A stretch of 64,000 nucleotides of DNA. Source: Rhizopus sp. PT2906 (taxonomy: Eukaryota; Mucoromycota; Mucoromycetes; Mucorales; Rhizopodaceae). A model generated the notes under the pieces. It worked only from the letters and a program-made list of their open reading frames with translations. It had not been told where the DNA came from and made no database searches. The position numbers and the translations under genes were made by a program. The DNA is taken from assembly GCA_025529335.1 (NCBI GenBank), contig JAMYHX010000095.1, forward strand, positions 1-64,000. The letters run 5' to 3'. Positions within the stretch are counted from its first letter, which is position 1. Every line of letters begins with the position of its first letter. This document shows, piece after piece, positions 46,668-58,462 of this stretch.

Positions 46668-46750
46668 TGCTTTATAAAAAGATGTCAAAATTTTATTTTA
46701 TTTTTCCTTTCTTTCTTTCTTTTTTTCTTTTTTTTTTAGTGTTTACTTTT
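46668..46750. promoter_or_regulatory. Very short divergent promoter between VMS1 and ATE1
   Basis: Only 83 bases lie between the two start codons, mostly T-runs on the plus strand (46692-46739). The two genes probably share regulatory DNA and their 5' UTRs must be very short or overlap. Confidence 0.45.
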
Positions 46751-48167
46751 ATGAACAGTGACGATGAATACGATCTATTAAAAGACCACGTATCTGCCTT
46801 AGTTTCACTCTGTGGGGATAGCCAGCACGACTGTGGTTATTGTGATGGAAAAGACACGTCCAAATCATTTGGTATTTGGCCTCACTTTATGTCTTGCTCT
46901 GTAAGATATTTTGCATAAAACATTAGAATATAAAATAATCATTTAAAAAACTAGGATTATCAAGCACTCATCGACAGAGGATGGAGAAGGTAAATATACC
47001 AAAAAAGAAAAGCCATGTTTTTACCCTTTATCTTAGGTCCGGGCATTATTTGTATAAACCTGATATGGAAAGAACATGTTGTCCTCAGTACACTATAAGG
47101 TAAATAAAAGAAGAATCTACAAATGATGTACTTACTCTACGATAGATTACATGCCATGGATTATAAATTAACAAAAGGACAAAAGAAAGTGCTCAACAAA
47201 TTCAATCGTTATATTCAAGGTACATGGAGTCCAGAAAGAGAAGAACAACAAGACGTAAAGAATAAACCTAAAGAGAACACACCTAAATCCCTTCTGGATT
47301 GGGTTCATGCTCCTGATCATACGGACAACAAGTATAAGCTCAAGGTAACCTGTTTTCTATTGCAGCTTTATTAAATAATAATAGATCGAGTTAGAGCCTA
47401 GTTCGTATACAAAAGAAAAGCATGAATTGTATAAAAAATACCAAATATCTGTACATCACGACGAACCAGAGGAATTGACAGAAAGAAAGTTTCGACGGTT
47501 TTTGATTGATTCACCATTAAAAATGGAAACAAAAGGAGATGTTACGTTTGGATCATTTCATCAAAAGTATATACTTGATGGCAAACTTATTGCTCTCTCT
47601 GTTATCGATATCTTACCTAGCTGCGTATCTGCTGTCTATTTTATGTATGATCCTGACTATTCATTCTTGGGACTAGGAAAGTACAGCGTGTTTCGAGAAG
47701 TGAGTCTTGTTTTGGAATTAAAAGATGATGACTTGAAGTATTATTATATGGGTAAAATAATATATAAATGATATATAAAAAAGCATTACTAAAAAAGATC
47801 AACAATAGGTTATTATATAGACTCATGTCCAAAAATGAACTATAAGGGACAATATGAGCCATCAGACTTATTGGATCCGGTTGATTATACTTGGCATCCA
47901 ATTCAAGAGTTCAGAAAGGAATTTACAAAGCATAAATTTGTCACCTTTGCTCAAGGCATAGAATATACTACTGCTGGTTGGTTAAATCGTAAGGAGATAA
48001 CACAAAGCGTATTATCAAACGTATTGGTGTATATTGGTGAAGGTAGAGTACTCCCTGCAAAGCATCTGCTACAGGCCATCAAGGATCCTCAAATTCGAGC
48101 TTCCATTATTGATTTTGTCTGCGCTGTGGGACTTGACTTGGCTTACAGTATATTGATTTCTTTTTGA
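46751..48167 (+). CDS. ate1: Arginyl-tRNA-protein transferase ATE1
   Basis: Adds arginine to N-terminal Asp/Glu (and oxidised Cys) to create N-degrons. Six exons (46751-46900, 46955-46989, 47037-47099, 47146-47344, 47385-47751, 47809-48167) give 390 residues. The Cys motif CGYCDG near residue 28 and the CC pair in ERTCCPQYTIR are the conserved metal/catalytic cysteines. The C-terminal domain shows FRRFLIDSPL, GSFHQKYILDGKLIALSVID, AVYFMYDPDYSFLGLGKYS and YYMGYYIDSCPKMNYKGQYE. The start at 46751 is chosen because translation then begins NSDDEYDLL next to the Cys motif; an upstream ATG at 46682 would add a hydrophobic Phe-rich leader from the T-rich promoter. Confidence 0.94.
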
Positions 48168-48349
48168 AGAAAGATAAAAGCATACATCAACTTGATCATT
48201 ACTATATATGATTCTTTCAAAGGGGGATATGCAGACATTACACAAACGTCATGCATAGCGTGACGTGCTATTTTGTTGTATTTTTCAGTGTGGAGCAGTG
48301 TTGACACCTTTTCATATAATAATAAATAATATAATAATAATATAATAAA
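48168..48349 (+). promoter_or_regulatory. Upstream region of GPN2 with a CRE-like motif
   Basis: At 48247-48266 the sequence ACGTCATGCATAGCGTGACG is a near-palindrome of two CRE half sites. GCATAGCGTGACGT here closely matches GCATAGCGTGTGACGT at 714-729 upstream of the PPR gene. AT-rich (ATAATA)n follows up to the ATG. Confidence 0.4.
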
Positions 48350-49385
48350 ATGCCCTTTGGACAAGTAAAATGAACAAACATGACTAGCTATTCTTGATCT
48401 AATTCGTACTTAGGTCATAGTTGGACCTCCAGGATCAGGCAAGACAACATATTGCTGGGGTGCTTATCAATATTTGACAGCTATTGGAAGGTATTTTATA
48501 AAGAACAGCCAATTGAAGCAATGTTAATCTCTTTCAAAAGAAAAGTAGCCATTGTCAACCTTGATCCAGCTAATGATAATATACCCTATCCCTGTGCCAT
48601 CAATATTGCTGATCTTATTACACTTGAAGACACAATGAATGAGCTTTCATTAGGACCTAATGGAGGCATCATGTTTTGTGTTGAATATTTATTAAAAAAT
48701 ATGGATTGGCTTACAGATCAACTAAAAGAACTTGAAAAAGATCACTACTTTTTATTTGATTTCCCTGGACAAGTAGAACTATTTACTCATCATTCAGCTG
48801 TCAAAGATATTTTACATGCTTTGGAAAAATTAAACTATCGACTGGTGGCAATCAATATGGTCGATGCTCATTACTGTACGGATCCTACAAAATATATCTC
48901 TGTGCTTTTACTTGCCCTCAAGACAATGATTCAACTTGAACTGCCTCATGTCAATGTGTTATCAAAGGTGGATTTAATTGAATCCTATGGCAAACTAAGT
49001 AAGTTTTTTTTCATTTTTTTTTTTCATTTTGGAATACAATTGACTAACGGAGACAATAGGATTTAATTTGCAATATTATACAGAAGTCATGGATTTGTCC
49101 TATCTACTGGAATCATTAAATGAGGATGCCTTTGGTTCAAAGTTCAAAAAGTTGAATGAAGCATTATGTGAACTCATTGAAGATTTCTCACTAGTTGGAT
49201 TTTATACACTTTGTGTGGAGGATAAAGATTCGATGACAAAGCTTCAGCAAGTGATAGACAAGGCAGGTGGATTTATATTTGGTGGATTAACAGAAGGAAA
49301 TGAATCTATCATGCTGACAGCTATGAAAGTGGGTTATCATGAAGATGTCAGCGATGTACAAGAACGATGGATTAGAGATGATTGA
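48350..49385 (+). CDS. gpn2: GPN-loop GTPase 2 (GPN2)
   Basis: GTPase needed for assembly and nuclear import of RNA polymerases. Four exons (48350-48364, 48414-48490, 48541-48998, 49060-49385) give 291 residues. The first coding exon has only 15 bases (MPFGQ). The P-loop is GPPGSGKTTYC, followed by NLDPANDNIPYPC, the defining Gly-Pro-Asn in LSLGPNGG, FDFPGQVELFTHH (switch II) and NVLSKVDL (G4). LQYYTEVMDLSYLLE follows in the GPN2 C-terminal part. Closest in pattern to GPN2 rather than GPN1 or GPN3, because of the YCTDPTKYISVLLLALKTM block and the length. Confidence 0.93.
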
Positions 49386-49630
49386 TAAATATATAAAAAG
49401 AAGTAAAAATATCTATAAAGTGATGATGACTATTTTCAATCACAGCCAGTTTCAACTTTTGGAAAGTAAACACCTTCTCTCTCTCTCTCTTTGTCTCTCC
49501 TTCCTTCTTTCCTTTCTCTATAAAAACTCCTCCTCCCCTTTACCCTTTTATCTTGCTCCCCCTTAGAAAAGAGTATTTTCTGTATATTGTATATAGAATC
49601 ATATACTTTCCTTTTAGAAAATATTATTAA

Positions 49631-50566
49631 ATGTCCTTGTTACCCAATGAACTATTAGCACAAATCATCAGTTTCAGTAATCAAGCCGACTTAATTCCTT
49701 ATTTGTTTGTATGTAAATACACATTTCAACTTGTTCGACAAAGAGTATACAAAAAAGTGATCTTTCCCGATACCAACATTACAGAACAAGATATTATATC
49801 ATTCTGTCAGTTGTATGGAGAAGGTTTATGCAGCATAAAGTTACCTCAAGCAAGATACTTTCCTGACAAATTATATCAAATCATATTTAAACTATGTCCT
49901 CGACTTCAGTTTATGCATGCAAGTATCCTATTCCCAAGTCAGTTAAATGAGCTGATACCTTATTATTCTTCTCATATCAGCTTCATGATGACGCATATTC
50001 CGATTGAAGAAGATGATGCTGTCTATTTGGATACAACAAAAACAGTACATTACTTTCCTTGTTGTGCATCATGTTTTGTATTTCCAAAAGATGTCGATGT
50101 TGATCCACCGACACTCACACAGATATCACACTACTTTCATCACCCAGGTGCACTAAGTAACGCCATCTTGCCAACATTTGGACCCGATCTGCTATCCTTG
50201 ACATTAAACCCCTTTGATCAATTGACTGCCTCGGTGGCACGCTTAATTGTCTCCAATTGTCCTCGGTTGAGATATCTGGTGGTACCGTTTGTGAAGGCAG
50301 AAGGATTATGGATGCTATTGAGATGGTGTAATACGTTAACTACTATTATTGTAGGCAATGATGGTAGTCCAATATTCATTGATGAAGAAGAAGAAGATGA
50401 GGATGATGAATATGAAAACACAATAGAGGATAGCATGTTAATGAACCAAAAGGCAGTTGAATCAATAAAAAGGCATAAGCGTGTTTGGTGTGTTCATACC
50501 TGTACTCATTCAAGTTTTCAGCAAAAGAGAGTTTCATGGCATATTGGAATTATACCTAAAGCTTAA
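49631..50566 (+). CDS. F-box-like protein
   Basis: Single exon, 311 residues. It begins LPNELLAQIISFSNQADLIP and YLFVCKYTFQLVRQRVYKKV, the usual F-box pattern at the extreme N-terminus that binds Skp1. The remainder has weak leucine-rich repeats (FGPDLLSLTLNPFDQL, NCPRLRYLVVPFVKAEGLWM) and an acidic run (EEEEDEDDEYEN) near residue 260. Substrate unknown. It stands just before another F-box gene on the same strand. Confidence 0.78.
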   Translation: MSLLPNELLAQIISFSNQADLIPYLFVCKYTFQLVRQRVYKKVIFPDTNITEQDIISFCQLYGEGLCSIKLPQARYFPDKLYQIIFKLCPRLQFMHASILFPSQLNELIPYYSSHISFMMTHIPIEEDDAVYLDTTKTVHYFPCCASCFVFPKDVDVDPPTLTQISHYFHHPGALSNAILPTFGPDLLSLTLNPFDQLTASVARLIVSNCPRLRYLVVPFVKAEGLWMLLRWCNTLTTIIVGNDGSPIFIDEEEEDEDDEYENTIEDSMLMNQKAVESIKRHKRVWCVHTCTHSSFQQKRVSWHIGIIPKA

Positions 50567-50899
50567 ATATTCCCCTTCTTTTTTCCTTTCTTTCCTTTTT
50601 TACCCCCCTCCCCTCCCTCCCCTTTTTTTTTTTTTTTTTTACTACTGCACCTATATTCCCACTCATATACACACTTCAATATAGATATATTTATAAACAA
50701 ATATGCATTTTTTAATTCTTTTTCATATCTCATCTTTGGACCTGTTTCTTTTTTTTCCCTTTTAAAATTATATATATAAAAATGGCAACCATCGCACATT
50801 TAATGTTATCACTGGTTGTTCAAAGGTTTGGGTTCACATTGTGTTTCTATATTTCTTTATTCACTATAATAAAAATAATACTATAGTAATAATATTCAT

Positions 50900-52638
50900 A
50901 TGCAATATCAGACATTCCATGACTTGTACAAGGAAGCCAAAAGCATGTGGAATCAACAAAACTATGTTCAATCCTATCGTCTATTCTATTATCTGGAAAA
51001 GAGTTTTCAATATCAACCCATTAACTGTGCTTGGTATCAAATTCACTGCTTGATCCGCTTGGGTTATTGGAGACATGCTACCAATCGTTGCTTTGCTCAA
51101 ACTAAACGTTACCCTACACAACCTCAATGGTACCTTTTGTTATCCGATATTTATTTTAATCAGCACAATTATCGGTTAGCCCATGATATACTCTCAGAGG
51201 CATCTCTTGTCGTCTCTGATCTAAACGAGAGTTATGCCGAGATTGAATTCCAAAAGAGAGTTGCTTATGAAGCAAATTATCGGCAACATCAGCCGTCGTT
51301 GGCCAATAGTTATGTACTGCATCCTCGTCTACCTTATGACATATTATTTCATATATTTGATTATTTGGACTTGAAGAGTCTAGTACGGTCAACAAGTGTA
51401 TGTAAGGTATGGAGACAGTTTCTAATTTCGACTTGCCCACATCTTTGGAGCAAGCTTGAATTTACAGACAACAAGACAAAATATATTGGCTCAAGCACAA
51501 TCAATTCCTTACTTGATCGGCTCGGTAGTGTGTCTCTAAAGAAATTATCGATAAATCAACAACAGGCAGATGGTGATGGTATCCTATTAACCTTACTACA
51601 ACGTGCTGATCATTGCCGAAACCTAAACACTCTTGGTAAATCCCCCCTTATTATTTTCATCCCTCTCTAATATCTCATGTGATAGTGTTGTCAAATATTC
51701 TTGTCTCAACCGTGGTATTTTTTAATGCCCTCGAATATATTGGTCCCAAGTTAGTAACACTTGAGTGGGGAGGTGTGTCTCTATGGTTAAACGAACTGAT
51801 GGATCATATTCCAAGAACATGTACTCAACTTAAGCATCTTTTAATTCATGATTGCTTTGCTTCTCTTTACCCCAAGGAGAATGTGACTACGAGTTTTGTC
51901 CTAAGCTCTCTAGAGACCCTGCAGCTATCAAACATTCACGGACTAAAACCTGTCTATCTGGCACAGACCTTGTCACACTGTCCAAATTTATTAGGTCTAA
52001 CATTAAATAAGAGTGGAATAGGCATCACGGCTGTCCTAGATATCATGAAGACAATCCCACTTGAAAAATTAAACAAATTTCATTTTGAGCGAAACATATT
52101 TTCACATGTAGAAGCACAGAAAATGACCACAGATGACAACCAACTTTTATCTAAGCTAACCAACTGGAAAGAATTACGCATACAGTCAGACTCTGGACTA
52201 GAGGATTTGGATCTAGAGTATATGCTCACTGGAGCTCATCACACTCTAGTCACACTCGATTTACGTGGATGTATGCGTATTTCAGATAATGGACTATTAC
52301 TTCATCAACACTATACGCAATTAAAGACACTTTGTCTAAGGGAATGCTTTGGAATTACATCAGATGGTATTCTCACTATTCTTTCACATTGTCCTTTGCT
52401 TGAAAAAGTGGACCTATCGCACCTTTCTACCATCACAGACGACATATTGATGGAACTAAGTAACAAAAAGTGTTTGAAATACGTAGACTTGACAAATTGC
52501 AAGCAATTATTTAAAGAAGACAGCATTAAACTACTAGTAAAAAGAAGAAAACATACACTACAAAAGATCAAGTTCACTCATTGCTCGCTGGCTCTGCTCT
52601 ATTTTACAATCATTTCAATAAAATCAGATATTATTTAA
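50900..52638 (+). CDS. F-box protein with TPR and LRR domains, Pof3/Dia2 type
   Basis: Two exons (50900-51635 and 51686-52638) give 562 residues. Domain order is TPR-like helices (residues 1-120: FHDLYKEAKSMWNQQNY, FYYLEKSFQYQPINCAWYQI, YLLLSDIYFNQHNYRLAHD), an F-box at about 143 (HPRLPYDILFHIFDYLDLKS, VCKVWRQFL), then leucine-rich repeats to the end (LVTLDLRGCMRISDNGL, KTLCLRECFGITSDGI, LKYVDLTNCKQL). The TPR-F-box-LRR order is characteristic of S. pombe Pof3 and yeast Dia2, SCF subunits tied to replication and checkpoint control. An in-frame ATG is absent upstream, so the start at 50900 is the best choice. Confidence 0.85.
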
Positions 52639-52704
52639 ACACCGACAAAAATTGTACATATCCCTCTCTTCTTTCTCTTTTTTTTTTTTTTGTTCTTATC
52701 CACC

Positions 52705-55069
52705 ATGTCTCAATATAATCAAGGCATAGAGCGAACACCAGAGTATGTCAAATTTATGAAAGATTTAAAAGAATTTCATGATAAAAAGGGGTGAGTTTTG
52801 AATCATGACATGATGAACACAAAAAAGACTAACGATTTACAAGAACTGTTTTACAAGCAGAACCTGTTTTAGGTGGAAAAAAACTAGATCTATTACGAAT
52901 TTATAAAACTGTGATGGAAGCTGGTGGATATGAAAAAGTAAATTTAACAAACATACAAAAGAAAAAAACATGATTGATCTTATGCGCGATTCTAGGTTAC
53001 TTTAAATCGCGGATGGAAGCAAGTTGGCGATCCGTTCAACTTTCCTTCTACTTGCACAAATAGTGCTTATATACTAAAAGCTGTCTATACAAAATATCTG
53101 GTAATTATGAGAAAGATTGAATGATATTATATATGAACGTTTTGTATATAGCTTGGATGGGAAGAAGAAAATCATTGGAAACGGCCGTGGAATCCTCCTG
53201 CAGAATTGTTAGCTACTCACCAAAAGCCTACTGCATCACCAATGCCTTTACCTCCATCTAATCATTCACGACAAACAGGTACTGCATTTTCACAACCTGC
53301 AGTGATTACCAACAGTCAACAACCTCCAGCCTATCATCCACAAGGTAACAAAGATACAAGAGTATCTTTATTAAATATTAACAAGTATATTAGCTACATT
53401 TATAGACTATGAATTTCGTACACGTATCCTTCTTTCGCTTCAATCCAATCTTCCAAACGAAGTTGACTGGGCATTCAACACACTTATCAAGTTTTCGTTT
53501 GTTTCTGAAAACTTCAACCTAGACTTTATTCCAACATTAATCGATTTACTATTGAACTTTACAGCCCCATTTTTTGAACGCGAAATAGATGAATCAGCAA
53601 ATGATAATATGACAAGCAAAGCAAGGCAGGAAACTTATGAACGCGTACTTCAAGTATTTCACATCATTCGCAACTTTTCGTTTCTAGAAATGAATATTCG
53701 TCGACTTGCTCTCCATGAACGACTCAGAAACATCTTGATGAAGGGCATTTCACTCGCACCTAGCTCAAGATATGGAGAACTAAGTCGTCATTGCTTGGAC
53801 ATTATGGAAAATATTGCACCTCAAGTCATCCTGACGAGTCGAACAGATTCTTATCTGACTACTATGACACAACTTCTGTTCAGCACTGATCGTGCATTCA
53901 TACTAGGAGCCATTCGAGCTCTGACGCGCGTGGCTGTGACAGAAGCGAACGAACGTATTCTATGTCATGCAGATCCTAAAGTCATTGAGCATTTAGCACA
54001 GCTGTTACTTGTAGATGATGAGGAACTAGAGGCTGCTACATTAGAGTACTTGTATCAATACTCTAGTCTGAGAGGAAGCTTTTCTACACAACTTATTGAA
54101 CACTATCCAGGCAACTTAATTGGCTTATTAACTGGCTATCTTTCATACAAATCTTCCCTAGCACCTCCATCATCTACAGCACTTGGCACAATACACGGCA
54201 TTCCTGCTGCACAAATGATTCATGTAGAGCCAGTACAACAGCAACCTTCTATCCCAGATCTCACAAATTACACAAACCTGGATGAACCTTATCGATGTCT
54301 TGGATGGTATAATAGCAACGTATCATGTTTACAATGATTAACAACCAATTATTCTAGGCTAAAGGATCAATTGACAACTGGAGGCGCAGAGGATAAGATT
54401 GCGTTGAACGAAATATTCGGTAGTTACCAAAAGCTATTTGGCACAGAGAAACCATTGGGCATAAAAGAGTTTTATACTGTACTCAAAATCGCATTTCCTC
54501 AACCTGCTTCAGTGGAAGAAGCATTTGCTAACGGACCCAAGTCTTTAGAGACTGTCCTATGTAATGTGAAATATAATCCTACAAGAAGGAAAGATGGTAA
54601 GCAGACAATTTGATCACACAACAGAGGCATTAACTTTTTGTTAGGTTCTATATGTAGATGGGAAGGATGCGAGCAGTCGTTTGATGGTAAATCTGACCTA
54701 CATAGACATATTGTAAATGATCACTTGGAAACAGCCAATGAGTGCAGATGGATGAAGTGCAGTAAGAAGGGACTTGAAGGGAAGATGAATGCCATTCAAC
54801 ATATGCGTACACATTTTGCAGGAAAAGTGAGTAAACAGGGCAATAGGCCAAAGACATTTACTGTGAGCAAAATGCCTGTAGACGATTCAGAAGTATCCGG
54901 CATACCACTTACCTCGGCATTACTGCTAAGAAATTTAGCAAGACATAAGCAGCATCACATATACTATTTACCATATCAAAGTGAATTAATTTTATTAGCA
55001 ATACAACGACCCAAAGTATCAAAGTACATATTGACTGTTCTTGAGGAAATAAACTCTAATAAACGATAG
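52705..55069 (+). CDS. ARID-domain chromatin remodelling subunit, Rsc9/ARID2 type
   Basis: DNA-binding subunit of an RSC/PBAF-type remodeller. Seven exons (52705-52790, 52844-52937, 52996-53100, 53152-53344, 53406-54306, 54358-54596, 54645-55069) give 680 residues. An ARID at residues 9-100 is spread over four exons (TPEYVKFMKDLKEFHDKKG, GGKKLDLLRIYKTVMEAGGY, GWKQVGDPFNFPSTCTNSAY, WEEENHWK). A Pro/Gln linker follows, then an armadillo-like helical region (FRTRILLSLQSNLPNEVDWA, ERVLQVFHIIRNFSFLEMN). At the C-terminus are C2H2-like finger pieces CRWEGCEQSF...HRHIVNDH and CRWMKCSKKG...HMRTH. This combination matches Rsc9 and ARID2. Confidence 0.9.
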
Positions 55070-55146
55070 AAATGTTGAATATAAAAGACATACACTAAAC
55101 ATGATTTATTTTGTTTCTAAATGATTTTTATATATTCCCTCCCTCC

Positions 55147-56343
55147 TTAATCAGTCTTGCCTGACTGAATCCAGTGTTGATGAATTTGAACTAACTCGGG
55201 GATGATCAAGCTTTCAATTTCTTTACCATTTGCCAATTCTTCGTCTGTCAACGATATCGCTCTTTCTCCATCTTTTGTGATTAATGTCACTGCTTGCTTA
55301 CGTGTGGTTAACATATTGCCAATGACGACCTGATGGCCATAGCGTGTCAATGCCTGTCGAGCCTTTGGAACTAAAAGACTAGCCTCTGTCTCTAACTAAG
55401 CATGATTGTATGCAATGTATGATTTAGTCTGTTTTATATAAACTTATGCTTAACATACCTTGAATGATACAATTAATCCCTTTGCTGCCCAGTTACTCAC
55501 CAAAGGCTTCAAGAACTTTGGAACTTGATCCAATGTGAGAGTCAATGCGCCCTCAGAGGATTGTATTTTATGTTCAGACTAAAAACTCATAAGTCCTTCT
55601 CTATTTTTTCTTGCTTCGTGTATGAATTACCATTTTCTGTGAAGGAATAAAGAAATCGCTAACAGCAGCAGCGAGATAATACATGGCCTTATCTTGCAAA
55701 CGCGCCAATATTTTCGTGCCTGCTTGAAGCTTGAAAAGGTATTCAGGCAAAGTAACAAATTCGAGCAAGAGCATTCTGTTTTCGCGCAAGACTGTTTGAT
55801 ACTTTGAGAGCACTTGATGCATCTTGTTTGCATATTCCTGACGAACTAGATATAAAAAAGGAACGCGTCTTTAATACATAGACTTGACATCCTTTTTTGA
55901 TCACTCACCTTGTATTGTACCGTCTTCTTTTGGCTCCAGATAATCTAAAAATGTGGTATGCGAATGTGTATAGTGCCGATTATAGGGCTGGAAACTGTGT
56001 TGTCTGTGCATAAAAACGACGGCATATCCTGCTTCTATAAAATACTCTGCTGAAATAGCACCTCGAGTACCGTTACTAAAGTTATCGATATAACGAACAG
56101 TCTGGTTTTCCAAGGGAACAGTTGTTCCACCACTCTACATTAATAAAGTGAGTAAGAACATGTTGGTAATAAAGGATGACTAACAGTAATAAAGACAATC
56201 TTGTTATCAAGTCGTTGATGGTACTCAACAAATGCTGTGAGCTTTGACTCGAATTCGGGTAAACTAGCAGGAGGCTTGTTTAGCTGAAAGTATACGTCTG
56301 GGTCAATGACTCCCTGTCCGTTATCAAGTATAGGTGTGCTCAT
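55147..56343 (-). CDS. cab2: Phosphopantothenoylcysteine synthetase (CoA biosynthesis)
   Basis: Joins 4'-phosphopantothenate to cysteine, the second step of CoA synthesis. Five exons on the minus strand (56185-56343, 55909-56134, 55631-55845, 55459-55578, 55147-55395) give 322 residues. Motifs are ITSGGTTVPLENQTVRYIDN and FSNGTRGAISAEYFIEAGY at the N-terminus, YLAAAVSDFFIP in the middle, then VPKFLKPLVSNWAAKGLIVS and FKLETEASLLVPKARQAL. This is the eukaryotic stand-alone form. The start ATG at 56343 gives a leader MSTPILDNGQGV. Intron 1 has donor GTTAGT. It faces the ARID gene tail to tail with 77 bases between stops. Confidence 0.94.
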
Positions 56344-56450
56344 AAGAATCAAATAATGTTTGTCGGGGAGAAGTTCCTTGAATTCAGCATCAATTTCCCC
56401 CTCAAGGATAATAATGGGGAAACACTACGCACACCCGAAAATACAGTGAA

Positions 56451-56849
56451 GCTATCTGCGCAACACATCTGCACAGCATTTTCACAATTAGTGACGTAAG
56501 CGATTCAATTTGCACTGGACAAACCACACACTGAAGTACAAGAGAAGCATGTGGTGCTGAGTCTGCCATAATCTCTTATTATATTGAGAGAGGGTTCATT
56601 ACTCATTTTATAAGAAAACAGGATTATCCCATGAATTTATCACAGTCAATGAGAATTGGGCATGACGCGTCTATAAGAATAACGCCTTTTGTGATCAGTC
56701 CTTTCTTTTTGTTTTTCTTTCTTCAAGTAATGCTTTACAAGATGGACTATTTATAAGATAAATACGATAGATATGCTGTTTGCTGTTCAAATTAAATTTC
56801 TTACCCCACTAATTGTGAAAATGCTGTGCAGACTTGTTGTGCAAATAGC
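56451..56849. mobile_element. MITE-like element, copy A
   Basis: A 399-base non-coding unit whose ends are inverted repeats of about 50 bases. The left end reads GCTATCTGCGCAACACATCT then GCACAGCATTTTCACAATTA; the right end, reverse-complemented, reads GCTATTTGCACAACAAGTCT then GCACAGCATTTTCACAATTA. The interior and right end reappear in inverted orientation at 60737-61075. No ORF inside, so it would need a transposase from elsewhere. No clear target duplication is visible. Confidence 0.8.
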
Positions 56850-57760
56850 AAAAACCGAATAATTGGGTGTTGATAACTCAGGTAGAGACGTATTACCAAG
56901 CCAGCTCTATCGATGATGTTGCTTTCGTAAGCAAACTAGACAGGTTTGTCGATAAACTACGCATAAGCATGCAAAAGTTCCAAGAAGGAAGGGGAACTTG
57001 GTATGAATTGCGCTTCTCTGCTGGAAAGTTTGAAGCAGTTGCTACAGGCGGCATATGGAGCAATTCAAATAATAATGGGTTGAATGCTTTCCTTGGTGTG
57101 ACTGTCCCTCCTCAGCTAATTAATGATGACAGGTTTATCTTGTTCTCACCCTGCGAGGAAATGAGCAGAAGCTAGTACCGCAGAATGCTGAGGAACTACA
57201 AGAAGAGGGTTAGCTTGTACACTTGGTGCAGCAAATCCAAAAAAAGCTTCAGCTTATGAAAAAGAACAAGATTAGCAGAAAGCTATCAAGAGCTAAAAGA
57301 CTTATGATAGAGCTACTGTTTGGGGCCAAAGGGAATGAGCTTCTTGTCAGTCAAGGAGATCTCATTTTATTATACAACGGGATTATATACCTTAGAAACT
57401 AAGCGATCAACAAACATAGAAGCCTTAACCTACCAATTATAATGATTAGCTTATCTGCCTCCACTCCCCGTCAGATTATATGCTTTCCACCACCTCCTCC
57501 AGTACTTATTCACCCTCACACATTATACATCCCACTTTGTTAAACTTACCCGGGCATGCCCAATTGGGTATAATAAATAAAATATTTGTAGATATTAAAT
57601 AAAGAGACGTTACCCCATATTCGAAGCATAGAGACTAGCTCATATATGATAGAGCTTATGGTTGTCTTTTGAATTTTTATTGTAAAATCTGCGAAAATCT
57701 AGTTTTGTCGATATCTTTTTATTACTCTCTTTTCTTCTCAGAGTTGGCGATAAAACCCAA
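56850..57760. other. Intergenic with one unrecognised open frame
   Basis: An open frame at about 56873-57175 begins VETYYQASSIDDVAFVSKLD and continues AGKFEAVATGGIWSNSNNNG, with no ATG at its start. Coding-like sequence seems to continue past its stop (RRMLRNYKKRVSLYTWC). It may be a relic. From 57400 on I see nothing until the secreted-peptide gene. Confidence 0.35.
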
Positions 57761-57943
57761 ATGAAAAGCACGACTTGTCTACTTATATTGGCATTACTGA
57801 TAATATCTGTCAATGGTCAATCATGTATTCCTGCGAATACCCGCTGTCCTTCATATGACGAATGCAAACAAAATTGCTGTTCAAACAACTACACTGTCCG
57901 AGGAATTTCTGATAATTCAGAGATTGAATTTTATTGCGTCTAG
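57761..57943 (+). CDS. Small secreted cysteine-rich peptide
   Basis: 60 residues. The first 19-20 (MKSTTCLLILALLIISVNGQ) form a textbook signal peptide: positive n-region, leucine/isoleucine core, small residues at the cleavage site. The predicted mature part of about 41 residues holds six cysteines in the pattern C-x6-C-x5-C-x3-CC-x18-C, an even number with a vicinal pair, so three disulfides are likely. I cannot match this spacing to a named family; it is not the usual CC-in-the-middle knottin order. Small secreted Cys-rich proteins of fungi act as effectors, antimicrobial peptides or wall components, and nothing here decides between them. A stop follows a good 3' UTR. A splice that extends the protein cannot be excluded. 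Confidence 0.6.
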   Translation: MKSTTCLLILALLIISVNGQSCIPANTRCPSYDECKQNCCSNNYTVRGISDNSEIEFYCV

Positions 57944-58462
57944 AAATTTACCTGTTGACCATCAAATAACCTTCAATAAAAGCATATTTAATATCTATGA
58001 AACTCAGCCTCAAGTCCTCTTTATCCACTTAAATAAGGGGGAAAGGGGGATCCTCTATTACTTTTCTGGAAAGCTTAATGTTTGTTGTACATCTAAATTG
58101 GTTATTTCTCAATAAAAACGTACTGTTCGTTTTATACTTATCGAGGTGTTAAGGAATGTGCTGTCGTTGTCCTTTTTGGGAGGAGGATTTCTCATTGTTA
58201 TACTTTGATTTCATTCATTTTTTAAATAATTAAATCAACTTTGCAATGTACATTAGTAACAGTATTTGGACTTTTTCATACCAAGAAGCAGGTAATAAGT
58301 AACTAACGCTTCATGTATAAGCAGCCATCGATGACTATTTGTTACGATTTGTATCATTTTAATATAATAGAATAATATAATGTAATGAAAACTATGTGAT
58401 TTCCTTTATCTTTCTATCTCTTTCTCTCTCTCTACAATCGTTTGTGAAAAATAAAAGATATT
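57944..58462. other. Intergenic, nothing seen
   Basis: AT-rich sequence between the secreted-peptide gene and the 3' end of the BioF-like gene; no supported feature. Confidence 0.4.

Noticed and set aside
46682..46750. Upstream ATG that would add 23 hydrophobic residues to ATE1
   Set aside because: The added residues are Phe/Leu translated from a T-rich promoter run, and ATE1 family proteins start close to the CGYC motif.
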